The notes beneath the pieces were generated by a model. The model was not told the DNA's origin, searched no databases, and saw only the letters and a program-made list of their open reading frames with translations. This document shows, one piece after another, positions 14,511 through 26,600 of a stretch of DNA of 64,000 nucleotides (position 1 is its first letter; each line of letters starts with the position of its first letter). Position numbers and translations under genes: made by a program. The stretch comes from Limnomonas spitsbergensis (lineage: Eukaryota; Chlorophyta; Chlorophyceae; Chlamydomonadales): assembly GCA_037349105.1 (NCBI GenBank), contig JAYJMM010000039.1, positions 930,001 through 994,000 on the forward strand. The letters run 5' to 3'.

Positions 14511-17030
14511 AGCTACAAACATGCCCTGCCCTGCAGCCTGAAGCATTTACCCCTCAGCTCCAAACATGCCCTGCCCTGCAGCCTGATGCATTTAGCCCTC
14601 AGCTCCAAACATGCCCTGCCCTGCAGCCTGAAGCATTTACCCCTCAGCTCCAAACATGCCCTGCCCTGCAGCATGAAGCATTTAGCCCTCAGCTCCAAAC
14701 ATGCCCTGTCCTGCAGCCTGAAGCATTTAGCCCTCAGCTCCAAACATGCCCTGTCCTGCAGCCTGAAGCATTTAGCCCTCAGCTCCAAACATGCCCTGCC
14801 CTGCAGCCTGATGCATTTAGCCCTCAGCTCCAAACATGCCCTGCCCTGCAGCCTGAAGCATTTAGCCCTCAGCTCCAAACATGCCCTGCCCTGCAGCCTG
14901 AAGCATTTACCCCTCAGCTCCAAACATGCCCTGCCCTGCAGCCTAATGCATTTAGCCCTCAGCTCCAAACAAGCCCTGCCCTGCAGCCTGATGCATTTAG
15001 CCCTCAGCTCCAAACATGCCCTGCCCTGCAGCCTGATGCATTTAGCCCTCAGCTCCAAACATGCCCTGCCCTGCAGCCTGATGCATTTACCCCTCAGCTC
15101 CAAACATGCCCTGCCCTGCAGCCTGAAGCATTTAGCCCTCAGCTCCAAACATGCCCTGCCCTGCAGCCTGATGCATTTAGCCCTCAGCTCCAAACATGCC
15201 CTGCCCTGCAGCCTGAAGCATTTAGCCCTCAGCTCCAAACATGCCCTGCCCTGCAGCCTGATGCATTTAGCCCTCAGCTCCAAACATGCCCTGCCCTGCA
15301 GCCTGATGCATTTAGCCCTCAGCTCCAAACATGCCCTGCCCTGCAGCCTGATGCATTTAGCCCTCAGCTCCAAACATGCCCTGCCCTGCAGCCTGATGCA
15401 TTTAGCCCTCAGCTCCAAACATGCCCTGCCCTGCAGCCTGATGCATTTAGCCCTCAGCTCCAAACATGCCCTGCCCTGCAGCCTGATGCATTTAGCCCTC
15501 AGCTCCAAACATGCCCTGCCCTGCAGCCTGATGCATTTACCCCTCAGCTCCAAACATGCCCTGCCCTGCAGCCTGAAGCATTTAGCCCTCAGCTCCAAAC
15601 ATGCCCTGTCCTGCAGCCTGAAGCATTTAGCCCTCAGCTCCAAACATGCCCTGTCCTGCAGCCTGAAGCATTTAGCCCTCAGCTCCAAACATGCCCTGCC
15701 CTGCAGCCTGATGCATTTAGCCCTCAGCTCCAAACATGCCCTGCCCTGCAGCCTGAAGCATTTAGCCCTCAGCTACAAACATGCCCTGCCCTGCAGCCTG
15801 AAGCATTTACCCCTCAGCTCCAAACATGCCCTGCCCTGCAGCCTGATGCATTTAGCCCTCAGCTCCAAACATGCCCTGCCCTGCAGCCTGAAGCATTTAC
15901 CCCTCAGCTCCAAACATGCCCTGCCCTGCAGCATGAAGCATTTAGCCCTCAGCTCCAAACATGCCCTGTCCTGCAGCCTGAAGCATTTAGCCCTCAGCTC
16001 CAAACATGCCCTGTCCTGCAGCCTGAAGCATTTAGCCCTCAGCTCCAAACATGCCCTGCCCTGCAGCCTGATGCATTTAGCCCTCAGCTCCAAACATGCC
16101 CTGCCCTGCAGCCTGAAGCATTTAGCCCTCAGCTCCAAACATGCCCTGCCCTGCAGCCTGAAGCATTTACCCCTCAGCTCCAAACATGCCCTGCCCTGCA
16201 GCCTAATGCATTTAGCCCTCAGCTCCAAACAAGCCCTGCCCTGCAGCCTGATGCATTTAGCCCTCAGCTCCAAACATGCCCTGCCCTGCAGCCTGATGCA
16301 TTTAGCCCTCAGCTCCAAACATGCCCTGCCCTGCAGCCTGATGCATTTACCCCTCAGCTCCAAACATGCCCTGCCCTGCAGCCTGAAGCATTTAGCCCTC
16401 AGCTCCAAACATGCCCTGCCCTGCAGCCTGATGCATTTAGCCCTCAGCTCCAAACATGCCCTGCCCTGCAGCCTGAAGCATTTAGCCCTCAGCTCCAAAC
16501 ATGCCCTGCCCTGCAGCCTGATGCATTTAGCCCTCAGCTCCAAACATGCCCTGCCCTGCAGCCTGATGCATTTAGCCCTCAGCTCCGAACATGCCCTGCC
16601 CTGCAGCCTGATGCATTTAGCCCTCAGCTCCAAACATGCCCTGCCCTGCAGCCTGATGCATTTAGCCCTCAGCTCCAAACATGCCCTGCCCTGCAGCCTG
16701 ATGCATTTAGCCCTCAGCTCCAAACATGCCCTGCCCTGCAGCCTGATGCATTTAGCCCTCAGCTCCAAACATGCCCTGCCCTGCAGCCTGATGCATTTAG
16801 CCCTCAGCTCCAAACATGCCCTGTCCTGCAGCCTGATGCATTTAGCCCTCAGCTCCAAACATGCCCTGTCCTGCAGCCTGATGCATTTAGCCCTCAGCTC
16901 CAAACATGCCCTGTCCTGCAGCCTGATGCATTTAGCCCTCAGCTCCAAACATGCCCTGCCCTGCAGCCTGATGCATTTAGCCCTCAGCTCCAAACATGCC
17001 CTGTCCTGCAGCCTGAAGCATTTACCCCTC
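14511..17030. repeat. 28-mer higher-order repeat (1260 bp), two adjacent copies
   Basis: Sequence from about 14.28 to 15.53 kb recurs 1260 bp downstream (to about 16.79 kb) with few differences. Examples are an A/C change near 14390 and CTCCGAAC at 16581 against CTCCAAAC at 15321. The same 1260-bp step recurs at about 27.5-28.7 kb against 28.7-30.0 kb, shown by the CAAACAAGCC unit at 27931 and 29191. Confidence 0.75.
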
Positions 17031-20000
17031 AGCTCCAAACATGCCCTGCCCTGCAGCCTGATGCATTTAGCCCTCAGCTCCAAACATGCCCTGCCCTGCA
17101 GCCTGATGCATTTAGCCCTCAGCTCCAAACATGCCCTGCCCTGCAGCCTGATGCATTTAGCCCTCAGCTCCAAACATGCCCTGCCCTGCAGCCTGATGCA
17201 TTTAGCCCTCAGCTCCAAACATGCCCTGCCCTGCAGCCTGAAGCATTTACCCCTCAGCTCCAAACATGCCCTGCCCTGCAGCCTGAAGCATTTAGCCCTC
17301 AGCTCCAAACATGCCCTGCCCTGCAGCCTGATGCATTTAGCCCTCAGCTCCAAACATGCCCTGCCCTGCAGCCTGATGCATTTACCCCTCAGCTCCAAAC
17401 ATGCCCTGCCCTGCAGCCTGAAGCATTTAGCCCTCAGCTCCAAACATGCCCTGCCCTGCAGCCTGATGCATTTAGCCCTCAGCTCCAAACATGCCCTGTC
17501 CTGCAGCCTGAAGCATTTAGCCCTCAGCTCCAAACATGCCCTGCCCTGCAGCCTGAAGCATTTAGCCCTCAGCTCCAAACATGCCCTGCCCTGCAGCCTG
17601 ATGCATTTAGCCCTCAGCTCCAAACATACCCTGCCCTGCAGCCTGATGCATTTACCCCTCAGCTCCAAACATGCCCTGCCCTGCAGCCTGATGCATTTAG
17701 CCCTCAGCTCCAAACATGCCCTGCCCTGCAGCCTGATGCATTTAGCCCTCAGCTCCAAACATGCCATGTCCTGCAGCCTGATGCATTTAGCTCTCAGCTC
17801 CAAACATGCCCTGTCCTGCAGCCTGAAGCATTTAGCCCTCAGCTCCAAACATGCCCTGCCCTGCAGCCTGATGCATTTACCCCTCAGCTCCAAACATGCC
17901 CTGCCCTGCAGCCTGAAGCATTTAGCCCTCAGCTCCAAACATGCCCTGCCCTGCAGCCTGATGCATTTAGCCCTCAGCTCCAAACATGCCCTGCCCTGCA
18001 GCCTGATGCATTTAGCCCTCAGCTCCAAACATGCCCTGCCCTGCAGCCTGAAGCATTTAGCCCTCAGCTCCAAACATGCCCTGCCCTGCAGCCTGATGCA
18101 TTTAGCCCTCAGCTCCAAACATGCCCTGCCCTGCAGCCTGATGCATTTAGCCCTCAGCTCCAAACATGCCCTGCCCTGCAGCCTGATGCATTTAGCCCTC
18201 AGCTCCAAACATGCCCTGCCCTGCAGCCTGATGCATTTAGCCCTCAGCTCCAAACATGCCCTGCCCTGCAGCCTGATGCATTTAGCCCTCAGCTCCAAAC
18301 ATGCCCTGCCATGCAGCCTGATGCATTTAGCCCTCAGCTCCAAACATGCCCTGCCCTGCAGCCTGATGCATTTAGCCCTCAGCTCCAAACATGCCCTGCC
18401 CTGCAGCCTGATGCATTTAGCCCTCAGCTCCAAACATGCCCTGCCCTGCAGCCTGAAGCATTTAGCCCTCAGCTCCAAACATGCCCTGCCCTGCAGCCTG
18501 ATGCATTTAGCCCTCAGCTCCAAACATGCCCTGCCCTGCAGCCTGATGCATTTAGCCCTCAGCTCCAAACATGCCCTGCCCTGCAGCCTGAAGCATTTAG
18601 CCCTCAGCTCCAAACATGCCCTGCCCTGCAGCCTGATGCATTTAGCCCTCAGCTCCAAACATGCCCTGCCCTGCAGCCTGATGCATTTACCCCTCAGCTC
18701 CAAACATGCCCTGCCCTGCAACCTGAAGCATTTAGCCCTCAGCTCCAAACATGCCCTGCCCTGCAGCCTAATACATTTAGCCCTCAGCTCCAAACATGCC
18801 CTGCCCTGCAACCTGATGCATTTACCCCTCAGCTCCAAACATGCCCTGCCCTGCAGCCTGATGCATTTAGCCCTCAGCTCCAAACATGCCCTGCCCTGCA
18901 GCCTGATGCATTTAGCCCTCAGCTCCAAACATGCCCTGCCCTGCAGCCTGATGCATTTAGCCCTCAGCTCCAAACATGCCCTGCCCTGCAGCCTGATGCA
19001 TTTATCCCTCAGCTCCAAACATGCCCTGCCCTGCAGCCTGATGCATTTAGCTCTCAGCTCCAAACATGCCCTGCCCTGCAGCCTGATGCATTTAGCCCTC
19101 AGCTCCAAACATGCCCTGCCATGCAGCCTGATGCATTTAGCCCTCAGCTCCAAACATGCCCTGCCCTGCAGCCTGATGCATTTAGCCCTCAGCTCCAAAC
19201 ATGCCCTGCCCTGCAGCCTGATGCATTTAGCCCTCAGCTCCAAACATGCCCTGCCCTGCAGCCTGATGCATTTAGCCCTCGGCTCCAAACATGCCCTGCC
19301 CTGCAGCCTGATGCATTTAGCCCTCAGCTCCAAACATGCCCTGCCCTGCAGCCTGATGCATTTAGCCCTCAGCTCCAAACATGCCCTGCACTGCAGCCTG
19401 ATGCATTTAGCCCTCAGCTCCAAACATGCCCTGCCCTGCAGCCTGAAGCATTTAGCCCTCAGCTCCAAACATGCCCTGCCCTGCAGCCTGATGCATTTAG
19501 CCCTCAGCTCCAAACATGCCCTGCCCTGCAGCCTGATGCATTTAGCCCTCAGCTCCAAACATGCCCTGCCCTGCAGCCTGATGCATTTAGCCCTCAGCTC
19601 CAAACATGCCCTGCCCTGCAGCCTGATGCATTTAGCCCTCAGCTCCAAACATGCCCTGCCCTGCAGCCTGATGCATTTAGCCCTCAGCTCCAAACATGCC
19701 CTGCCCTGCAGCCTGATGCATTTAGCCCTCAGCTCCAAACATGCCCTGCCCTGCAGCCTGATGCATTTACCCCTCAGCTCCAAACATGCCCTGCCCTGCA
19801 GCCTGAAGCATTTAGCCCTCAGCTCCAAACATGCCCTGTCCTGCAGCCTGAAGCATTTAGCCCTCAGCTCCAAACATGCCCTGTCCTGCAGCCTGAAGCA
19901 TTTAGCCCTCAGCTCCAAACATGCCCTGCCCTGCAGCCTGATGCATTTAGCCCTCAGCTCCAAACATGCCCTGCCCTGCAGCCTGAAGCATTTAGCCCTC

Positions 20001-23000
20001 AGCTACAAACATGCCCTGCCCTGCAGCCTGAAGCATTTACCCCTCAGCTCCAAACATGCCCTGCCCTGCAGCCTGATGCATTTAGCCCTCAGCTCCAAAC
20101 ATGCCCTGCCCTGCAGCCTGAAGCATTTACCCCTCAGCTCCAAACATGCCCTGCCCTGCAGCATGAAGCATTTAGCCCTCAGCTCCAAACATGCCCTGTC
20201 CTGCAGCCTGAAGCATTTAGCCCTCAGCTCCAAACATGCCCTGTCCTGCAGCCTGAAGCATTTAGCCCTCAGCTCCAAACATGCCCTGCCCTGCAGCCTG
20301 ATGCATTTAGCCCTCAGCTCCAAACATGCCCTGCCCTGCAGCCTGAAGCATTTAGCCCTCAGCTCCAAACATGCCCTGCCCTGCAGCCTGAAGCATTTAC
20401 CCCTCAGCTCCAAACATGCCCTGCCCTGCAGCCTAATGCATTTAGCCCTCAGCTCCAAACAAGCCCTGCCCTGCAGCCTGATGCATTTAGCCCTCAGCTC
20501 CAAACATGCCCTGCCCTGCAGCCTGATGCATTTAGCCCTCAGCTCCAAACATGCCCTGCCCTGCAGCCTGATGCATTTACCCCTCAGCTCCAAACATGCC
20601 CTGCCCTGCAGCCTGAAGCATTTAGCCCTCAGCTCCAAACATGCCCTGCCCTGCAGCCTGATGCATTTAGCCCTCAGCTCCAAACATGCCCTGCCCTGCA
20701 GCCTGAAGCATTTAGCCCTCAGCTCCAAACATGCCCTGCCCTGCAGCCTGATGCATTTAGCCCTCAGCTCCAAACATGCCCTGCCCTGCAGCCTGATGCA
20801 TTTAGCCCTCAGCTCCGAACATGCCCTGCCCTGCAGCCTGATGCATTTAGCCCTCAGCTCCAAACATGCCCTGCCCTGCAGCCTGATGCATTTAGCCCTC
20901 AGCTCCAAACATGCCCTGCCCTGCAGCCTGATGCATTTAGCCCTCAGCTCCAAACATGCCCTGCCCTGCAGCCTGATGCATTTAGCCCTCAGCTCCAAAC
21001 ATGCCCTGCCCTGCAGCCTGATGCATTTAGCCCTCAGCTCCAAACATGCCCTGTCCTGCAGCCTGATGCATTTAGCCCTCAGCTCCAAACATGCCCTGTC
21101 CTGCAGCCTGATGCATTTAGCCCTCAGCTCCAAACATGCCCTGTCCTGCAGCCTGATGCATTTAGCCCTCAGCTCCAAACATGCCCTGCCCTGCAGCCTG
21201 ATGCATTTAGCCCTCAGCTCCAAACATGCCCTGTCCTGCAGCCTGAAGCATTTACCCCTCAGCTCCAAACATGCCCTGCCCTGCAGCCTGATGCATTTAG
21301 CCCTCAGCTCCAAACATGCCCTGCCCTGCAGCCTGATGCATTTAGCCCTCAGCTCCAAACATGCCCTGCCCTGCAGCCTGATGCATTTAGCCCTCAGCTC
21401 CAAACATGCCCTGCCCTGCAGCCTGATGCATTTAGCCCTCAGCTCCAAACATGCCCTGCCCTGCAGCCTGAAGCATTTACCCCTCAGCTCCAAACATGCC
21501 CTGCCCTGCAGCCTGAAGCATTTAGCCCTCAGCTCCAAACATGCCCTGCCCTGCAGCCTGATGCATTTAGCCCTCAGCTCCAAACATGCCCTGCCCTGCA
21601 GCCTGATGCATTTACCCCTCAGCTCCAAACATGCCCTGCCCTGCAGCCTGAAGCATTTAGCCCTCAGCTCCAAACATGCCCTGCCCTGCAGCCTGATGCA
21701 TTTAGCCCTCAGCTCCAAACATGCCCTGTCCTGCAGCCTGAAGCATTTAGCCCTCAGCTCCAAACATGCCCTGCCCTGCAGCCTGAAGCATTTAGCCCTC
21801 AGCTCCAAACATGCCCTGCCCTGCAGCCTGATGCATTTAGCCCTCAGCTCCAAACATACCCTGCCCTGCAGCCTGATGCATTTACCCCTCAGCTCCAAAC
21901 ATGCCCTGCCCTGCAGCCTGATGCATTTAGCCCTCAGCTCCAAACATGCCCTGCCCTGCAGCCTGATGCATTTAGCCCTCAGCTCCAAACATGCCATGTC
22001 CTGCAGCCTGATGCATTTAGCTCTCAGCTCCAAACATGCCCTGTCCTGCAGCCTGAAGCATTTAGCCCTCAGCTCCAAACATGCCCTGCCCTGCAGCCTG
22101 ATGCATTTACCCCTCAGCTCCAAACATGCCCTGCCCTGCAGCCTGAAGCATTTAGCCCTCAGCTCCAAACATGCCCTGCCCTGCAGCCTGATGCATTTAG
22201 CCCTCAGCTCCAAACATGCCCTGCCCTGCAGCCTGATGCATTTAGCCCTCAGCTCCAAACATGCCCTGCCCTGCAGCCTGAAGCATTTAGCCCTCAGCTC
22301 CAAACATGCCCTGCCCTGCAGCCTGATGCATTTAGCCCTCAGCTCCAAACATGCCCTGCCCTGCAGCCTGATGCATTTAGCCCTCAGCTCCAAACATGCC
22401 CTGCCCTGCAGCCTGATGCATTTAGCCCTCAGCTCCAAACATGCCCTGCCCTGCAGCCTGATGCATTTAGCCCTCAGCTCCAAACATGCCCTGCCCTGCA
22501 GCCTGATGCATTTAGCCCTCAGCTCCAAACATGCCCTGCCATGCAGCCTGATGCATTTAGCCCTCAGCTCCAAACATGCCCTGCCCTGCAGCCTGATGCA
22601 TTTAGCCCTCAGCTCCAAACATGCCCTGCCCTGCAGCCTGATGCATTTAGCCCTCAGCTCCAAACATGCCCTGCCCTGCAGCCTGAAGCATTTAGCCCTC
22701 AGCTCCAAACATGCCCTGCCCTGCAGCCTGATGCATTTAGCCCTCAGCTCCAAACATGCCCTGCCCTGCAGCCTGATGCATTTAGCCCTCAGCTCCAAAC
22801 ATGCCCTGCCCTGCAGCCTGAAGCATTTAGCCCTCAGCTCCAAACATGCCCTGCCCTGCAGCCTGATGCATTTAGCCCTCAGCTCCAAACATGCCCTGCC
22901 CTGCAGCCTGATGCATTTACCCCTCAGCTCCAAACATGCCCTGCCCTGCAACCTGAAGCATTTAGCCCTCAGCTCCAAACATGCCCTGCCCTGCAGCCTA

Positions 23001-23670
23001 ATACATTTAGCCCTCAGCTCCAAACATGCCCTGCCCTGCAACCTGATGCATTTACCCCTCAGCTCCAAACATGCCCTGCCCTGCAGCCTGATGCATTTAG
23101 CCCTCAGCTCCAAACATGCCCTGCCCTGCAGCCTGATGCATTTAGCCCTCAGCTCCAAACATGCCCTGCCCTGCAGCCTGATGCATTTAGCCCTCAGCTC
23201 CAAACATGCCCTGCCCTGCAGCCTGATGCATTTATCCCTCAGCTCCAAACATGCCCTGCCCTGCAGCCTGATGCATTTAGCTCTCAGCTCCAAACATGCC
23301 CTGCCCTGCAGCCTGATGCATTTAGCCCTCAGCTCCAAACATGCCCTGCCATGCAGCCTGATGCATTTAGCCCTCAGCTCCAAACATGCCCTGCCCTGCA
23401 GCCTGATGCATTTAGCCCTCAGCTCCAAACATGCCCTGCCCTGCAGCCTGATGCATTTAGCCCTCAGCTCCAAACATGCCCTGCCCTGCAGCCTGATGCA
23501 TTTAGCCCTCGGCTCCAAACATGCCCTGCCCTGCAGCCTGATGCATTTAGCCCTCAGCTCCAAACATGCCCTGCCCTGCAGCCTGATGCATTTAGCCCTC
23601 AGCTCCAAACATGCCCTGCACTGCAGCCTGATGCATTTAGCCCTCAGCTCCAAACATGCCCTGCCCTGCA
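15771..23670. repeat. 94-mer higher-order repeat (4230 bp), copies 1 and 2
   Basis: Rare variants at 16581 (CTCCGAAC), 17761 (CCATGTCC), 18721-18815 (CAACCTGA, CCTAATAC), 18991 (TTTATCCC) and 19281 (CCCTCGGC) all recur exactly 4230 bp further on, at 20811, 21991, 22951-23045, about 23225 and 23511. The match breaks at about 19441 against 23671 (GAAGCA against GATGCA). 4230 is twice 2115, the other common step in the array. Confidence 0.8.
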
Positions 23671-26600
23671 GCCTGATGCATTTAGCCCTCAGCTCCAAAC
23701 ATGCCCTGCCCTGCAGCCTGATGCATTTAGCCCTCAGCTCCAAACATGCCCTGCCCTGCAGCCTGATGCATTTAGCCCTCAGCTCCAAACATGCCCTGCC
23801 CTGCAGCCTGATGCATTTAGCCCTCAGCTCCAAACATGCCCTGCCCTGCAGCCTGATGCATTTAGCCCTCAGCTCCAAACATGCCCTGCCCTGCAGCCTG
23901 AAGCATTTAGCCCTCAGCTCCAAACATGCCCTGCCCTGCAGCCTGATGCATTTAGCCCTCAGCTCCAAACATACCCTGCCCTGCAGCCTGATGCATTTAC
24001 CCCTCAGCTCCAAACATGCCCTGCCCTGCAGCCTGATGCATTTAGCCCTCAGCTCCAAACATGCCCTGCCCTGCAGCCTGATGCATTTAGCCCTCAGCTC
24101 CAAACATGCCATGTCCTGCAGCCTGATGCATTTAGCTCTCAGCTCCAAACATGCCCTGTCCTGCAGCCTGAAGCATTTAGCCCTCAGCTCCAAACATGCC
24201 CTGCCCTGCAGCCTGATGCATTTACCCCTCAGCTCCAAACATGCCCTGCCCTGCAGCCTGAAGCATTTAGCCCTCAGCTCCAAACATGCCCTGCCCTGCA
24301 GCCTGATGCATTTAGCCCTCAGCTCCAAACATGCCCTGCCCTGCAGCCTGATGCATTTAGCCCTCAGCTCCAAACATGCCCTGCCCTGCAGCCTGAAGCA
24401 TTTAGCCCTCAGCTCCAAACATGCCCTGCCCTGCAGCCTGATGCATTTAGCCCTCAGCTCCAAACATGCCCTGCCCTGCAGCCTGATGCATTTAGCCCTC
24501 AGCTCCAAACATGCCCTGCCCTGCAGCCTGATGCATTTAGCCCTCAGCTCCAAACATGCCCTGCCCTGCAGCCTGATGCATTTAGCCCTCAGCTCCAAAC
24601 ATGCCCTGCCCTGCAGCCTGATGCATTTAGCCCTCAGCTCCAAACATGCCCTGCCATGCAGCCTGAAGCATTTACCCCTCAGCTCCAAACATGCCCTGCC
24701 CTGCAGCCTGATGCATTTAGCCCTCAGCTCCAAACATGCCCTGCCCTGCAGCCTGATGCATTTAGCCCTCAGCTCCAAACATGCCCTGCCCTGCAGCCTG
24801 ATGCATTTAGCCCTCAGCTCCAAACATGCCCTGCCCTGCAGCCTGATGCATTTAGCCCTCAGCTCCAAACATGCCCTGCCCTGCAGCCTGAAGCATTTAC
24901 CCCTCAGCTCCAAACATGCCCTGCCCTGCAGCCTGAAGCATTTAGCCCTCAGCTCCAAACATGCCCTGCCCTGCAGCCTGATGCATTTAGCCCTCAGCTC
25001 CAAACATGCCCTGCCCTGCAGCCTGATGCATTTACCCCTCAGCTCCAAACATGCCCTGCCCTGCAGCCTGAAGCATTTAGCCCTCAGCTCCAAACATGCC
25101 CTGCCCTGCAGCCTGAAGCATTTACCCCTCAGCTCCAAACATGCCCTGCCCTGCAGCATGAAGCATTTAGCCCTCAGCTCCAAACATGCCCTGTCCTGCA
25201 GCCTGAAGCATTTAGCCCTCAGCTCCAAACATGCCCTGTCCTGCAGCCTGAAGCATTTAGCCCTCAGCTCCAAACATGCCCTGCCCTGCAGCCTGATGCA
25301 TTTAGCCCTCAGCTCCAAACATGCCCTGCCCTGCAGCCTGAAGCATTTAGCCCTCAGCTCCAAACATGCCCTGCCCTGCAGCCTGAAGCATTTACCCCTC
25401 AGCTCCAAACATGCCCTGCCCTGCAGCCTAATGCATTTAGCCCTCAGCTCCAAACAAGCCCTGCCCTGCAGCCTGATGCATTTAGCCCTCAGCTCCAAAC
25501 ATGCCCTGCCCTGCAGCCTGATGCATTTAGCCCTCAGCTCCAAACATGCCCTGCCCTGCAGCCTGATGCATTTACCCCTCAGCTCCAAACATGCCCTGCC
25601 CTGCAGCCTGAAGCATTTAGCCCTCAGCTCCAAACATGCCCTGCCCTGCAGCCTGATGCATTTAGCCCTCAGCTCCAAACATGCCCTGCCCTGCAGCCTG
25701 AAGCATTTAGCCCTCAGCTCCAAACATGCCCTGCCCTGCAGCCTGATGCATTTAGCCCTCAGCTCCAAACATGCCCTGCCCTGCAGCCTGATGCATTTAG
25801 CCCTCAGCTCCAAACATGCCCTGCCCTGCAGCCTGATGCATTTAGCCCTCAGCTCCAAACATGCCCTGCCCTGCAGCCTGATGCATTTAGCCCTCAGCTC
25901 CAAACATGCCCTGCCCTGCAGCCTGATGCATTTAGCCCTCAGCTCCAAACATGCCCTGCCCTGCAGCCTGATGCATTTAGCCCTCGGCTCCAAACATGCC
26001 CTGCCCTGCAGCCTGATGCATTTAGCCCTCAGCTCCAAACATGCCCTGCCCTGCAGCCTGATGCATTTAGCCCTCAGCTCCAAACATGCCCTGCACTGCA
26101 GCCTGATGCATTTAGCCCTCAGCTCCAAACATGCCCTGCCCTGCAGCCTGATGCATTTAGCCCTCAGCTCCAAACATGCCCTGCCCTGCAGCCTGATGCA
26201 TTTAGCCCTCAGCTCCAAACATGCCCTGCCCTGCAGCCTGATGCATTTAGCCCTCAGCTCCAAACATGCCCTGCCCTGCAGCCTGATGCATTTAGCCCTC
26301 AGCTCCAAACATGCCCTGCCCTGCAGCCTGATGCATTTAGCCCTCAGCTCCAAACATGCCCTGCCCTGCAGCCTGAAGCATTTAGCCCTCAGCTCCAAAC
26401 ATGCCCTGCCCTGCAGCCTGATGCATTTAGCCCTCAGCTCCAAACATACCCTGCCCTGCAGCCTGATGCATTTACCCCTCAGCTCCAAACATGCCCTGCC
26501 CTGCAGCCTGATGCATTTAGCCCTCAGCTCCAAACATGCCCTGCCCTGCAGCCTGATGCATTTAGCCCTCAGCTCCAAACATGCCATGTCCTGCAGCCTG